Positions 12,201 through 22,069 of a stretch of DNA of 64,000 nucleotides are shown here, one piece after another. The stretch is from Cavia porcellus (lineage: Eukaryota; Chordata; Mammalia; Rodentia; Caviidae): NCBI RefSeq assembly GCF_034190915.1, contig NW_026947506.1, positions 9,857,501 through 9,921,500 of the forward strand, given 5' to 3'. The notes beneath the pieces were generated by a model. It worked only from the letters and a program-made list of their open reading frames with translations, was not told where the DNA came from and did not search any database. A program made the position numbers and the translations under genes. The number at the start of each line of letters is the position of its first letter. Position 1 is the first letter of the stretch.

Positions 12201-13055
12201 GGAGTAGGTAGAGAATTCATGAACAGGACTCAAACCGCACGGGAAACACTTCCCAGAATCAATAACTGGGACCACATCTTATTAAAAAGTTTCTGCATGT
12301 CAAAAGAAATCTCCAGCATAGTGAAAAGAAAACCCACAAACTGGGAAAAGATTTTAGTGAACTCTCTCTCAGACAAGGGACTCTTGTCTAAAACATATAA
12401 AGAATTAAAAAAACTCAGACCTCCAAAATTCAAAGATCCAATCCAAAAATGGGCATCTGAGATGAATACGCAATTCTCAGATGAAGAAATGCAAATGGCA
12501 AATAAATATATGAAAACATGCTCATCATCATTGGTCATCAGAGAAATGCAAATTAAAACCGCACTGAGATTCCATCTCACTCCTGAAAGAATGGCCAGGA
12601 TCAAGAAAACCAACAACAACAAATGCTGGAGAGGATGTGGGGAAAAAGGAACTCTCCTGCACTGTTGGTGGGAGTGTAGACTGGTACAGCCTTTGTGGAG
12701 GTCTGTCTGGAGGTTTCTCAAAAAGTTGGGATTGGAAATCCCATTTATTCCAGCTATTCCACTTCTAGGCATATTCCCAGAAGAACTGAAAGCATCATAC
12801 CACAGTGATTTATGTGCACCTATGTTTATAGCAGCACAATTTGTAATCGCCAGATCTTGGAAACAACCCAAGTGTCCATCAACTGAGGAATGGATAAAAA
12901 AGTTGTGGTATTTCTATACAATGGAATATTATTCAGCTATAAAGAAGGATCACATTGAGATATTTATCAATAAATGGGCGCAGCTTGAGACCATACTCAT
13001 AAGTGAAATAAATCAATCTTGCATGTATGAATACCGAATAGTTTCCCTAATGTAA
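9218..13055 (+). pseudogene. L1 ORF2 (L1-B), two 1-base deletions
   Basis: Endonuclease/reverse transcriptase of L1; about 1,280 codons once its two small deletions are counted, normal for ORF2. Endonuclease residues expected for an APE-like fold are present: [44 protein letters not shown]. The reverse transcriptase has [29 protein letters not shown] and catalytic LFADDMILY (near 11335). The C-terminal Cys-rich motif [18 protein letters not shown] is intact. A missing base at about 11215-11225 ends the first frame at 11248; a second missing base near 12046 ends the second frame at 12048; the third runs to 13055. Confidence 0.93.
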
Positions 13056-14111
13056 GTAATGATTCAAATATATGAAAATATGTGGCAATCATGATTCCCC
13101 ATTATGTGGCCTTGAAGCCTTATAAAATTTTCACTTATTAATTAGAAAGGCTTTATTCCGGGCTTCTTGATATGGAAATATTTGAAGCTATAGTATATGA
13201 AGTTTTATCCAAATATCTCAAGGAAAAAGACAGACACTATGGTAACTATTATTCTTTAAAAAAATTATTTAGTTATTTCTTATGTTTATTTCAATTAAGG
13301 GAAAAATTTAAAAAATTAGGATATATAATAGTAACTCTTTTCGATTTCCTATTAACTTGTTTTGAAGTCCTGTAATGCTCCCACGATCTTGTTTTGACTG
13401 ATTAGACTCTGTTCCATTCTGTGGGATAGTATCAGGTCCGAGGGTATAGGCAACTACTTTGAAGGCAGTAAGATTCACTAAGATGCCCATTCTGGTTTGA
13501 CTATTGTCTCCTTTGGAAGTCCTGTAATGTTTACAGTGTCTAAGTTTTATTGGTCTTGTTCTCTACTGTTTTGTCCAACTTTATAATATCTAATGAGATA
13601 GACAAATCTTTTTAAGGAAACAAGAGACAACGTTGATAACTATTGTTAATAACCGTATACTCTGTTCTACATCATGTGCTAAGTCTATCCTTGGTTTTCA
13701 CTGACAGCTTTGTTCTGCCATATTTGACTTTATTCCCCCCCCCAAAAAAGTAATAAGAACTAAGGAGTAATAAAATCTAAAATGTGTAAATTTTGTTGTA
13801 AAAAGAGAGGAAGGGGAAAAAAGAGCTCTAACGGATATAACAGCCAGTGTGTATAGGGATGTTGAATAGCTGACTATATTAATGTTTTTGGATCATTGAA
13901 CACAGCTGTTTGTAGTCTCTCTGTTTGAATGTCTACTTTGTATTCTTTGATACTGTGATTTGAGCAACTATTTCCAAGATGATAATATGTAATCTATTAA
14001 CAGGTGATTTCTTACTGTTATGCTTTTTTTTGTAGTTCTGTATTATATGTAACCTTACACTGCTTTGTTTTGTTTTGTGTTTTTCTCTTTTTCCTCTTAA
14101 ATAAAAAAAAA
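13056..14111 (+). other. 3' UTR and A-tail of L1-B
   Basis: About 1.06 kb, T-rich, ending CTCTTAAATAAAAAAAAAA with the polyadenylation signal next to the tail. Compared with the copy at 26977-28162 it lacks about 125 bp near 13250 (the stretch corresponding to 27165-27290). It also has an A/G-rich patch (AAAAAGAGAGGAAGGGGAAA, near 13800). The frames inside are not genes. Confidence 0.85.
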
Positions 14112-16475
14112 AAGAAATACAAAGAAGACCTAATGCCAACACTCCTCAAACTCTTCAATCAAATTGAAAGGGAAGCAATCCTTCCTAAATTGTTCCTAGA
14201 AGTAAACATTACTCTAGTACCAAAAACCAGAGAAGGACCCAACTGAAAAAGATAACTACAAACCAATCTCCCTAATGAACACAGATGCAAAAATCCTCAA
14301 TAAAATATTGGCAAATAGGATGCAGCAAATCATCAAGAAGACAATACACCCCAACCAAGTGGGATTCATCTCAGGCATGCAGGGATGGTTCAACATATGT
14401 AAATCAATAAATGTAATCCACCATATCAATAAAACCAAAAGCAAGAATCACATGATCATTTCTATAGATGTAGAAAAAGCCTTTGGTAAGGTCTAACATT
14501 CATTCATGATAAGAACCCTGCAGAAAACTGGAATAGATGGCCTTTACCTCAATATAATAAAGGCCATCTATGACAAACCAACAGCCAGCATCATATTAAA
14601 TGGCCAAAAATTGAAGGCTTTTACTTTACAATCAGGCACAAGACAAGGACTTCCCTTATCACTGCTCCTATTTAATATAGTACTGGAAATACTGGCCAGA
14701 GCAATTAGACAAGAGAGAGAAGTAAAAGGGATAAATATAGGAAAAGAAGAAGTTAAATGATCATTATTTGCAGATGACATGATACTCTATATAGAAGATC
14801 CCCAAAACTACATTAAAAGACTCCTAGATATAATAAATAAATTCAGTAATGTAGCTGGATACAGAATCAATACTCAAAAATAATAGCATTCCTATATACT
14901 AACAACAAAGTCACAGAGAGAGAAATAAGAGAGGCCACACCCTTCCCACTAGCAGCCAAAACAATGAAATATTTAGGAATTACTCTTATGAAAGAAGTAA
15001 AAGACCTATACAAGGAAAATTATAACACACTGAAAGATGAAATTGAAGATGATCTGAGAAAATGGAAAGACATCCCTTGCTCATGGATAGGAAAAATAAA
15101 TATTGTAAAAATGGCCATTCTCCCAAAACTTTTATACAGATTCAATGCAATCCTGATAAAAATACCATCAACATACCTCATAGAACTTGAGAAATCACTA
15201 ATTCATCTGGAGCGAGAAGAGACCTAGAATAGCAAGGACAGTTCTAAGCAGCAAAGGCAAGACAGGAGGTATCACAATCCCTGACTTGAAGTTATACCAA
15301 AAGGCAACTGTAGTAAAATCAACATGGTATTGGAACCAAAACAGAACTGAAGATCAGTGAAATAGATTAGAAGATACAACCACAACTACAAACACACTCA
15401 ACCACCTTATCTTTGATAAAAGGGCCAAACATGTTTACTGGAAGAAGGACAGACTCTTTAATAAATGGTATTGGAAAAATTGGCTTCCCATATGCCAAAA
15501 ACTAAAACTAGACCCATGCCTATCACCATGTATTAAAATAAAATTTAAATGGATCAAAGATCTAAATATTAAAACAGAAAAACTAAATCTATTGGAAAAC
15601 CAATTGGGTAAAAACCTTGAAGACATAGGAGTAGGTAAAGAATTCATGAACAGGACTCAAACTGCACAGGAAATACTTCCCAGAGTCAATAACTGGGTTC
15701 GCCTCTTACTAAAAAGTTTCTGCACATCAAAAGAAATCGCCAGCATAGTGAAAAGAAAACCCACAAACTGGGAAAACATCTTATTGAACTGCCCCTCAGA
15801 CAAAGGACTTCTGTCTAAAACATATGAAGAATTTTTTAAAAATCAGATCCCCAAAATTCAAAGACCCAATCCAAAAATGGGCATCTGAGGTAAATAAACA
15901 ATTTTCAGATGAAGAAATACAAATAGCAAATAGATACATGAAAAAATGTTCCCCATCACTAGTCATTAGGGAAATGCAAATTAAAACCACACTGAGATTT
16001 CATCGTGAAAGAATGGCGAAGATCAAGAAAACCAACAACAACAAATGCTGGAGAGGCTGTGGGGAAAAAGTAACTCTCCTGCACTGTTGATGGGAGTGTG
16101 AACTAGTGCAACCATTGTGGAGGTCAGTCTGGAGACTTCTCAGAAAGCTGGGACTGGAAGCACCATTTGACCCAGCTATTCCACTTCTAGGCATATTCCC
16201 AGAAGAACTGAAAGCATCATACCACAGTGATTTATGTGCACCCATGTTTATAGCAGCACAATTTGTAATAGCCAGATCTTGGAAACCTAAGTGTCCATCA
16301 ACTGAGGAATGGATAAAAAAATTGTGATATTTTTATACAATGGAGTACTACCCAGCTATAAAGAATTATCACATTGAGATATTTATAAATAAATGGAAGC
16401 AGCCTGAGACCATACTCATAAGTGAAATAAATCAAACTCACATGTATAAATACCGAATAGTATCCCTAGTGCAAG
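14112..16475 (+). pseudogene. L1 ORF2 RT and C-terminal part, broken
   Basis: Reverse transcriptase and Cys-rich C-terminus of ORF2, split into pieces (14275-14496, 14506-14760, 14964-15227, 15592-15888, 15824-16090, 16106-16327). The catalytic FADDMILY is still readable just after a TGA at 14758-14760. The Cys-rich motif begins [14 protein letters not shown] and is then broken by TGA where other copies have TGG. The usual terminal stop is also gone (TAA read as CAA near 16475). Confidence 0.88.
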
Positions 16476-16998
16476 AAATGATAAGAATACAAAAAAGTAT
16501 GTTGTAATCATGATTCCCAGTCATATTGGTTTGAATCCATATAATGTTATCACTCACTAATTGCAGTGGTTTTAACCTGGGTTGTTCAATTTTAGTATCG
16601 GTGATAGTACGAATAGCTATTCTGAAGAAAACAACATGTCATAAAAGCTAGTGTTGATTTAATATTATCTTGTTTTTAAGTCCCATCAAGCTGTTGTACA
16701 TCTGTTTCCACTAGTTTTAACATGTGGTATCTTACTATATTTTACTATATGCGATAGCATAAGCAAAATTTTTTTATAGGCAAAGGGATAATATGGAAAC
16801 AGTTGTTCATTTTCTGTTAACTGGTTCTAAATACCCTGTAACTTCTTCATTCTCTTGAATAGCTTCAGACTGTCTTGATATGCTTGATGCTGTAGTAAAT
16901 GAAGTTTATACTCAAATAATTCAAGGAAGGAGGCACTATGGTGACTACTATTACATTAGATTATCTGAGGGTGAAACACAGTGATGCTTAAATTGTTC
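14112..16998 (+). mobile_element. Middle L1, segment 2 (ORF2 to 3' UTR)
   Basis: Continues ORF2 from 6801 with AAGAAATACAAAGAAGACC. The coding part runs to about 16470 and the 3' UTR follows until the ERV at 17005. Together with 6740-6801 and 19130-20148 it is a 5'-truncated L1 of about 3.8 kb, without ORF1 or the endonuclease. It is more diverged than L1-B. Confidence 0.88.
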
Positions 16999-17004
16999 GG
17001 TTCT
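16999..17004. repeat. ERV target-site duplication, left
   Basis: GGTTCT, repeated exactly at 19130-19135. Six bases is the class II (ERVK) target duplication length. Confidence 0.93.
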
Positions 17005-17406
17005 TGTTGGGAGCCGTGGCACTGTCAAGTCATCAGACGCGGTGATTGCGAGGCCTGTGGGAAAGTACAAAAGCCTGGGCTAGATTACCCCTCTCATCGA
17101 GCCCGCCTGTGTGGCACCTGTTTCTTATCACCCCACTAAGTTCCCGCCTCACAGGGTAGTCTGCCTAGCTATTAATCCTATATATAGCCAGTGCCTCCAC
17201 CCCCGGGAGAGAGAGAGAAGCACAAAAGGAGCCGCGGGGAGCGGACCGGTAGAGGCTTCGGGGCAGACTGAAGCACAAAAGGAGCCGCGGGGAGCGGACC
17301 GGTAGAGGCTTCGGGGCAGACTGTATAAGGAGAGAATAAAGAAAAGCCTGACCACCGCCAGACCTTGTCGTGTGTCTTTCCTGCCGGCCGGGAGCGGACA
17401 TCGACA
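17005..17406 (+). repeat. 5' LTR
   Basis: Starts TGTTGGGAGCCG and ends CATCGACA (TG...CA termini). Possible TATA boxes are TATATATA (17179-17186) and TATAAGG (17324-17330). AATAAA is at 17335-17340. Which TATA is used decides whether the polyadenylation signal lies in U3 or R; the sequence alone does not settle it. Contains a 53-bp tandem duplication (17218-17270 and 17271-17323). Confidence 0.93.
17218..17323 (+). repeat. 53-bp tandem duplication in the LTR
   Basis: Two perfect 53-bp copies starting AAGCACAAAAGGAGCCGCGG and ending GGCAGACTG. The same pair occurs in the 3' LTR at 18941-19046. Confidence 0.95.
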
Positions 17407-17408
17407 TT

Positions 17409-17426
17409 TGGAGGCCCGCACGGGGA
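17409..17426 (+). promoter_or_regulatory. ERV primer binding site
   Basis: TGGAGGCCCGCACGGGGA, two bases after the LTR. From memory of mammalian tRNA 3' ends it is closest to tRNA-Ile(AAU), with two mismatches (A for T at position 4, C for T at 11). The primer assignment is tentative. Confidence 0.65.
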
Positions 17427-17684
17427 TTGATCAACCCCGAGACACGGCGGTGGACTGCATTCTCCTACACAGTGCTGCAGCTGCAGGACAGGTGAGTAGA
17501 GGATAAGCCTGGGCCCTGGGTGGCGCGCACCTACAGGGTTTGTAGACTCCTCTCAACCTCACGCGTAAGTGGCGGGTTTCTTGGGCCTCACGCGGTGAGT
17601 ATGAAACATAACACCAGAACTTAAGGTAATAAAAGAGTGTAAAACATAAACATAGAAGTAAAAATAACAGAAGATATATTAAAA

Positions 17685-18022
17685 ATGGGAAACATGCCAA
17701 GTAAAGATACACAGCCTTGGTGTTGGTCCTTCGGAGACTCCTAAAGCCCAAGGACCTCAAGGTGGGGCGTAAGACTTTAGAAAATTTCCTTGCAGAGATT
17801 GACAGCTTTGCTCCCTGGTTTCTGCCTACAGGGCATGTAAACCTGCCCTCCTGGGAAAAGTTGGGCAGAGACCTTTCCCTAGCAGAGCGGGAGGGTAGAG
17901 CTTCAGTCTCTGCTCGTCCATTGTGGGAAATGATACACACGTGCCTAAAGAGTGAGGGTATTTACGGGGGGAGCTCTCAAGAACTTGTAGAAGTACGCGA
18001 GGTGTTTGAACAGGCACAGTGA
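17685..18022 (+). pseudogene. ERV gag remnant (matrix region)
   Basis: ATG GGA at 17685 would give the N-terminal Met-Gly expected for a myristoylated betaretrovirus-like matrix protein, but this frame stops within 19 codons. A different frame, 17717-18022, then carries matrix-like text: LLKPKDLKVGRKTLENFL, SFAPWFLPTGHVNLPSW and PLWEMIHTCLKS. So there is a frameshift between the start and the body. Only the matrix region is left; capsid and nucleocapsid are not visible. No functional Gag is expected. The family call rests on motif resemblance. Confidence 0.7.
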
Positions 18023-18713
18023 GGAAGCTCCCGAGAAGGGTCCGTCAAGGAGGGCAGAGATACAAAAGAGGAAGCCGAGGCGCGGTTTGTGTCTTTCCGC
18101 AGGAATCGGGACGAGAACCAATGTGGGTCCCAGAGAGGTTGACGCGACAAGTCCCTCGACTGAAGATCAGGCCTGTTCCACCAGAGGCCAACCGCAGACC
18201 CAACAACAAGATGAGCCCTAAAAGAACTGCAGGACAATCCCTTTTTGGGGGCCTGGAACGGCTTGCTCCCCTATGTGCTACCCTTGTATACGCATGGCTC
18301 GCTTGCATGGCCTACGACCGCGTTTAAAAGTGACAGGCTTCCCACATTCTCCTCCCTAGACAACAACATGTAGCAGGGTGGGTGAGTCAATGACGGGTAA
18401 GAGCGTGCCTCCCCAGCACGACTCAACCTAAGCCAGGCCCTACCCCGTTCCGCTCGAAAGCCGCTGGATTGTTAGATAAATTTCTCTCCGAGGGGATTCG
18501 TGGAGAGAAATGAGTGCATGCCTATGTGCAACCAGGTTCCGTCCGGTTCATTCCTGGCCCTAGAAAAAAGGACGAGGGCCTCAGGGCCTTGGTGGACCCT
18601 GGGACGGCCGACCAGGGTCTACGCTAAGGGCCTACGGTGGGCCTCAGTTCGGGGCATAGGCCTCTGCACTCTATCCAGGACGGGCTGCGATGCGCGTAGC
18701 CATCATTTAAAAT
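18023..18713 (+). other. ERV internal region, no readable gene
   Basis: GC-rich spacer between the gag remnant and the polypurine tract. A 71-residue frame at 18500-18715 contains TRVYAKGLRWASV, which could be a worn integrase C-terminus, but the evidence is weak. There is no reverse transcriptase YxDD motif and no envelope-like frame. Confidence 0.5.
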
Positions 18714-18727
18714 AAAATAGGGGGAGA
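18714..18727 (+). promoter_or_regulatory. ERV polypurine tract
   Basis: AAAATAGGGGGAGA directly before the 3' LTR, the position and composition expected of the plus-strand primer. Confidence 0.8.
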
Positions 18728-19129
18728 TGTTGGGAGCCGTGGCACTGTCAAGTCATCAGACGCGGTGATTGCGAGGCCTGTGGGAAAGTACAAAAGCCTG
18801 GGCTAGATTACCCCTCTCATCGAGCCCGCCTGTGTGGCACCTGTTTCTTATCACCCCACTAAGTTCCCGCCTCACAGGGTAGTCTGCCTAGCTATTAATC
18901 CTATATATAGCCAGTGCCTCCACCCCCGGGAGAGAGAGAGAAGCACAAAAGGAGCCGCGGGGAGCGGACCGGTAGAGGCTTCGGGGCAGACTGAAGCACA
19001 AAAGGAGCCGCGGGGAGCGGACCGGTAGAGGCTTCGGGGCAGACTGTATAAGGAGAGAATAAAGAAAAGCCTGACCACCGCCAGACCTTGTCGTGTGTCT
19101 TTCCTGCCGGCCGGGAGCGGACATCGACA
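18728..19129 (+). repeat. 3' LTR
   Basis: 402 bp, same length and, by base-by-base reading, the same sequence as 17005-17406. Followed by GGTTCT at 19130-19135. Confidence 0.93.
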
Positions 19130-20148
19130 GGTTCTGACCTGTGTTGTTCTAATACAATGTCTTCTTTTATCTCAATCTCCATCCTTTCTTAAATTAATCT
19201 ATTTTTTTACATTTTTACAATTAAGGGAAAATTAAATTAAAATATAGTGTGATATATTATAGTAACTATTTGTTTTCCTATTAACCTGATACGAACCTCA
19301 GTATTGCTCTCCCCATTTTGTTCTGTCAGATTTTACCATATTCTATTTTGTTTCATAGTATCAAATTTGAGGGTATAGGCAACCACTTTTTTTAAGCTTA
19401 AATTTTTTTTTAATTTTTAACTTTTTGTCAGTACCAGGGATCGAACTCACGACTGCCTGCTTAATAAGGCAGGTGCTTATGTTGCTGAACTAAATCCCCA
19501 GCCCCTAGGCAACCACTTGGAAGGCAATAAGATTCACTATGATGCCCATCATGGTTTGACTATTATCTTCTTTTGAAATCCTGTAAGGTTTCCAGTGTAG
19601 GTTTTATTGGTCTTGTTCTGCACTGTTTTGATCAGTTCTATTATACCTGATGATATAGGCAACTCTTTTTAAAAATAGCAAGAGGCACAATGGTACCCAT
19701 TTTTGATCACCTGATTTTCTACTTTTGCATCATGTACTATGCCCATCCTTCTGTTCTGACTCTGTTTTGTTTAGTCACGTTAGGTTTTATTCTCTTCAAA
19801 AAAGTAATAAGAACTGTGGAAGTAAAAAAAAAGTGTAATTGTTATTAAAAAGAGAGGAAAGGAAGGTGGTCTAAGGGATATAACTGCATGTATGTTTGAG
19901 TGTGTAGGATGGAAATCCATATTATTAAGCTTTTGGATTATTGAACAGCACTGTCTGCAATCTCACTGTATGAATGTACACTTTATATGCTTTAATTTTA
20001 TAATTGGGACAACTGTTTCTAAGATGACAATATGTAACCTGTTAACTAGTGATATCTTACTGTATTTTTTCTTGAAATCCTGTATTATTTCTACACTTTT
20101 ACTGCTTTATTTTTATTTCCTTTCTTTTTTCTCTTTAAATAAAAAAAA
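19130..20148 (+). mobile_element. Middle L1, segment 3 (3' UTR)
   Basis: Rest of the 3' UTR of the 5'-truncated middle L1 after the ERV, ending CTCTTTAAATAAAAAAAA. It is interrupted by an antisense ID SINE at 19389-19505. GAAAATGTAA follows at 20149, where the outer L1 resumes. Confidence 0.86.
19389..19505 (-). mobile_element. ID/BC1-type SINE, antisense
   Basis: Complement of GGGGCTGGGGATTTAGTTC... with box B GAGTTCGATCC (complement at about 19438-19448) and a T-rich stretch as the complementary tail. Flanked by an exact 13-bp duplication, TAGGCAACCACTT, at 19376-19388 and 19506-19518. Inserted in the middle L1 3' UTR. Confidence 0.92.
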
Positions 20149-20910
20149 GAAAATGTAATTAAGTCCTTACCTACAAAGCAGAGCCCAGGCCCAGATGAAT
20201 TCACTGCAGAATTCTACAAGAAGTACAAAGAAGACCTAATGCCAACACTCCTCAAACTCTTCAATCAAATTGAAAGGGAAGCAATCCTTTCTAAGTCATT
20301 CCTGGAAGCAAATGTTACTCTAGTACCAAAACCTGAGAAAGACTCAACTAAAAAAAACAGAACTATAGACCAATCTCCCTAATGAACATAGATGCAAAAA
20401 TCCTCAATAAAATATTGGCAAATAGGATGCAGCAAATCATCAAGATTGTACACCATGACCAAGTGGGATTAATCCCAGGCATGCAGGGATGGTTCAACAT
20501 ATGTAAATCAATAAATGTAATCCACCATATCAATAAAGCCAAAGGTAAGAATCACATGATCATGTCCATAGATGCAGAAAAAGCTTTTGATAAGGTTAAA
20601 CACTCATTCATGCAAAGAACCTTACAGAGAATTGGAATAGATGGTCTTTTTCTCAATATGATAAAGGCCATCTATGACAAACCAACAGCCAGCATCATAT
20701 TAAATGGCCAAAAACTGAAAGCCTTTACCTTAAAATCAGGCACAAGATAAGGATGTCCCTTATCACCACTCCTATTTAATGAGGTACTGGAAATACTAGC
20801 CAGAGCAATTAGACAAGAAAGAGAAATAAAAGGGGTAAACATAGGAAAAGAGGAAGTAAAACTATCATTATTTATAGATAATATGATATTCCACTTAGAA
20901 GACCCCCAAG
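20149..20910 (+). mobile_element. Outer L1, segment 2 (ORF2 reverse transcriptase)
   Basis: Resumes ORF2 exactly where 6439 stopped and carries the reverse transcriptase core: [37 protein letters not shown]. An in-frame TAA follows KSGTR (20748-20750). The catalytic motif is degraded, with FIDN where other copies read FADD (near 20870). It ends at AGAAGACCCCCAAG (20897-20910), the left target duplication of the next L1. Confidence 0.9.
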
Positions 20911-21780
20911 GCAGAGGAGGAGCTGGGCAGATCTGGGGTGCCCTCACTGGCCTCTCTGCGTGCCTGGAGGACTCTGGATTTCTGCGTCCAGACTGCTGGA
21001 GTTCCCTCAGGCTTCCAGGTGCAGTGAAGGAGAGAGGTGGGTTTAAGGCTTCCACATCAGCCTCCCCATTCCCGGCTTCATTTGGAGACCTGCTGAGCTC
21101 CCAATAGGTGGGCTGGCCCACACTACCAGCCTAGCCCAGCCTATTTAGCTGCCGCGCCTGGCCACAGGTCTGCAGAGGAGGAGCTGGGCAGATCTGGGGT
21201 GCCCTCACTGGCCTCTCTGCGTGTCTGGAGGACTCTGGATTTCTGCGCCCAGACTGCTGGAGTTCCCTCAGGCTTCCAGGTGCAGTGAAGGTGAGAGGTG
21301 GGTTTGAGGCTTCCACATCAGCCTCCCCATTCCAGGTTTCATTTGGAGACCTGCTGAGCTCCCGATAGGTGGGCTGGCCCACACAACCAGCCTAGCCCAG
21401 CCGGTTTAGCAGCCGCGCCTGGCCACAGGTCTGCAGAGGAGGAGCTGGGCAGATCTGGGGTGCCCTCACTGGCCTCTCTGCGTGTCTGGAGGACTCTGGA
21501 TTTCTGCGCCCAGACTGCTGGAGTTCCCTCAGACTTCCAGGTGCAGTGAAGGAGAGAGGTGGGTTTAAGGCTTCCACATCAGGCTCCCCATTCCCGGCTT
21601 CATTTGGAGACCTGCTGAGCTCCCAATAGGTGGGCTGGCCCACACTACCAGCCTAGCCCAGCCTGTTTAGCTGCCGCGCCTGGCCACAGGTCTGCAGAGG
21701 AGGAGCTGGGCAGATCTGGGGTGCCCTCACTGGCCTCTCTGCGTGTCTGGAGGACTGTGGATATCTCTGCAACCAGGGAG
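20911..21780 (+). repeat. L1 5' UTR monomer array, 261-bp units
   Basis: GCAGAGGAGGAGCTGGGCAG begins at 20911, 21172, 21433 and 21694: three full units of exactly 261 bp and a partial fourth that passes into unique 5' UTR near 21755. Units differ by a handful of substitutions. The array end coincides with the target duplication, as for monomeric L1 promoters in mouse. Promoter activity is inferred. Confidence 0.93.
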
Positions 21781-22069
21781 GGTCCACAGGTTCCTGAAGC
21801 ACTGCGGCCTGTGGTGAGTACCCTAACCCGGCTGCGATTGAAGAACTGTGGAGCTTCCAAGGGGCAGGTGGGCGCACAGTGTCCCTGAGGCCCAGCTTGT
21901 CTGGAACTGCGGAGTTCTGAGCAGGCAGAGGAGGGCCACTGGTTCTGTAGGCCTAATGGCTTGGAGTAGCGCGGCGCCACAGTCCCAGTAGCTCCAAACA
22001 TAGAAGGGGATTTTCAACAGATCCTGAGGAAGCTTTCAAGTAACACTTGAAACACAGAAATATAGGAAA
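21781..22069 (+). other. Unique 5' UTR of L1-C
   Basis: Non-repeated segment between monomers and ORF1, matching 7845-8145 of L1-B nearly base for base, ending in ACACTTGAAACACAGAAATA and then the ORF1 ATG. Confidence 0.8.

Larger units (their letters stand above)
6802..14111 (+). mobile_element. Young full-length L1 (L1-B)
   Basis: A 7.3-kb element flanked by AAGAAATA at 6794-6801 and 14112-14119. Order: GC-rich leader, partial monomeric 5' UTR, ORF1, ORF2, 3' UTR, A-tail. It sits inside ORF2 of an older 5'-truncated L1. ORF1 has one early stop and ORF2 two 1-base deletions, so this copy is dead but young. It is closely similar to the L1 at 20911-28162, with only scattered differences over ORF1 and ORF2 by eye. 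Confidence 0.92.
17005..19129 (+). mobile_element. Gutted class II (ERVK/IAP-like) endogenous retrovirus
   Basis: A 2,125-bp provirus: 402-bp LTR, 1,321-bp internal region, 402-bp LTR, flanked by GGTTCT. It lies in the 3' UTR of the middle L1. The LTR opening TGTTGGGAGCCG and the 6-bp duplication fit the IAP/ERVK class. A primer binding site and a polypurine tract are present, and a remnant of gag is recognisable. There is no recognisable protease, reverse transcriptase or envelope frame, so it would depend on proteins from another element. The two LTRs read identical over all 402 bases when compared by eye, which implies very recent insertion. Confidence 0.92.

Noticed and set aside
12230..12871. 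213-residue minus-strand frame (also 26154-26792, 212 residues)
   Set aside because: Shadow of the ORF2 C-terminal region; it recurs only because the L1 copies are similar.
17431..17940. 169-residue minus-strand frame in the ERV
   Set aside because: Antisense to the leader and gag remnant; no recognisable domain.
20911..21780. Tandem array considered as CRISPR or satellite
   Set aside because: Units abut without spacers and lie at the 5' end of an L1 inside its target duplication, so they are promoter monomers.
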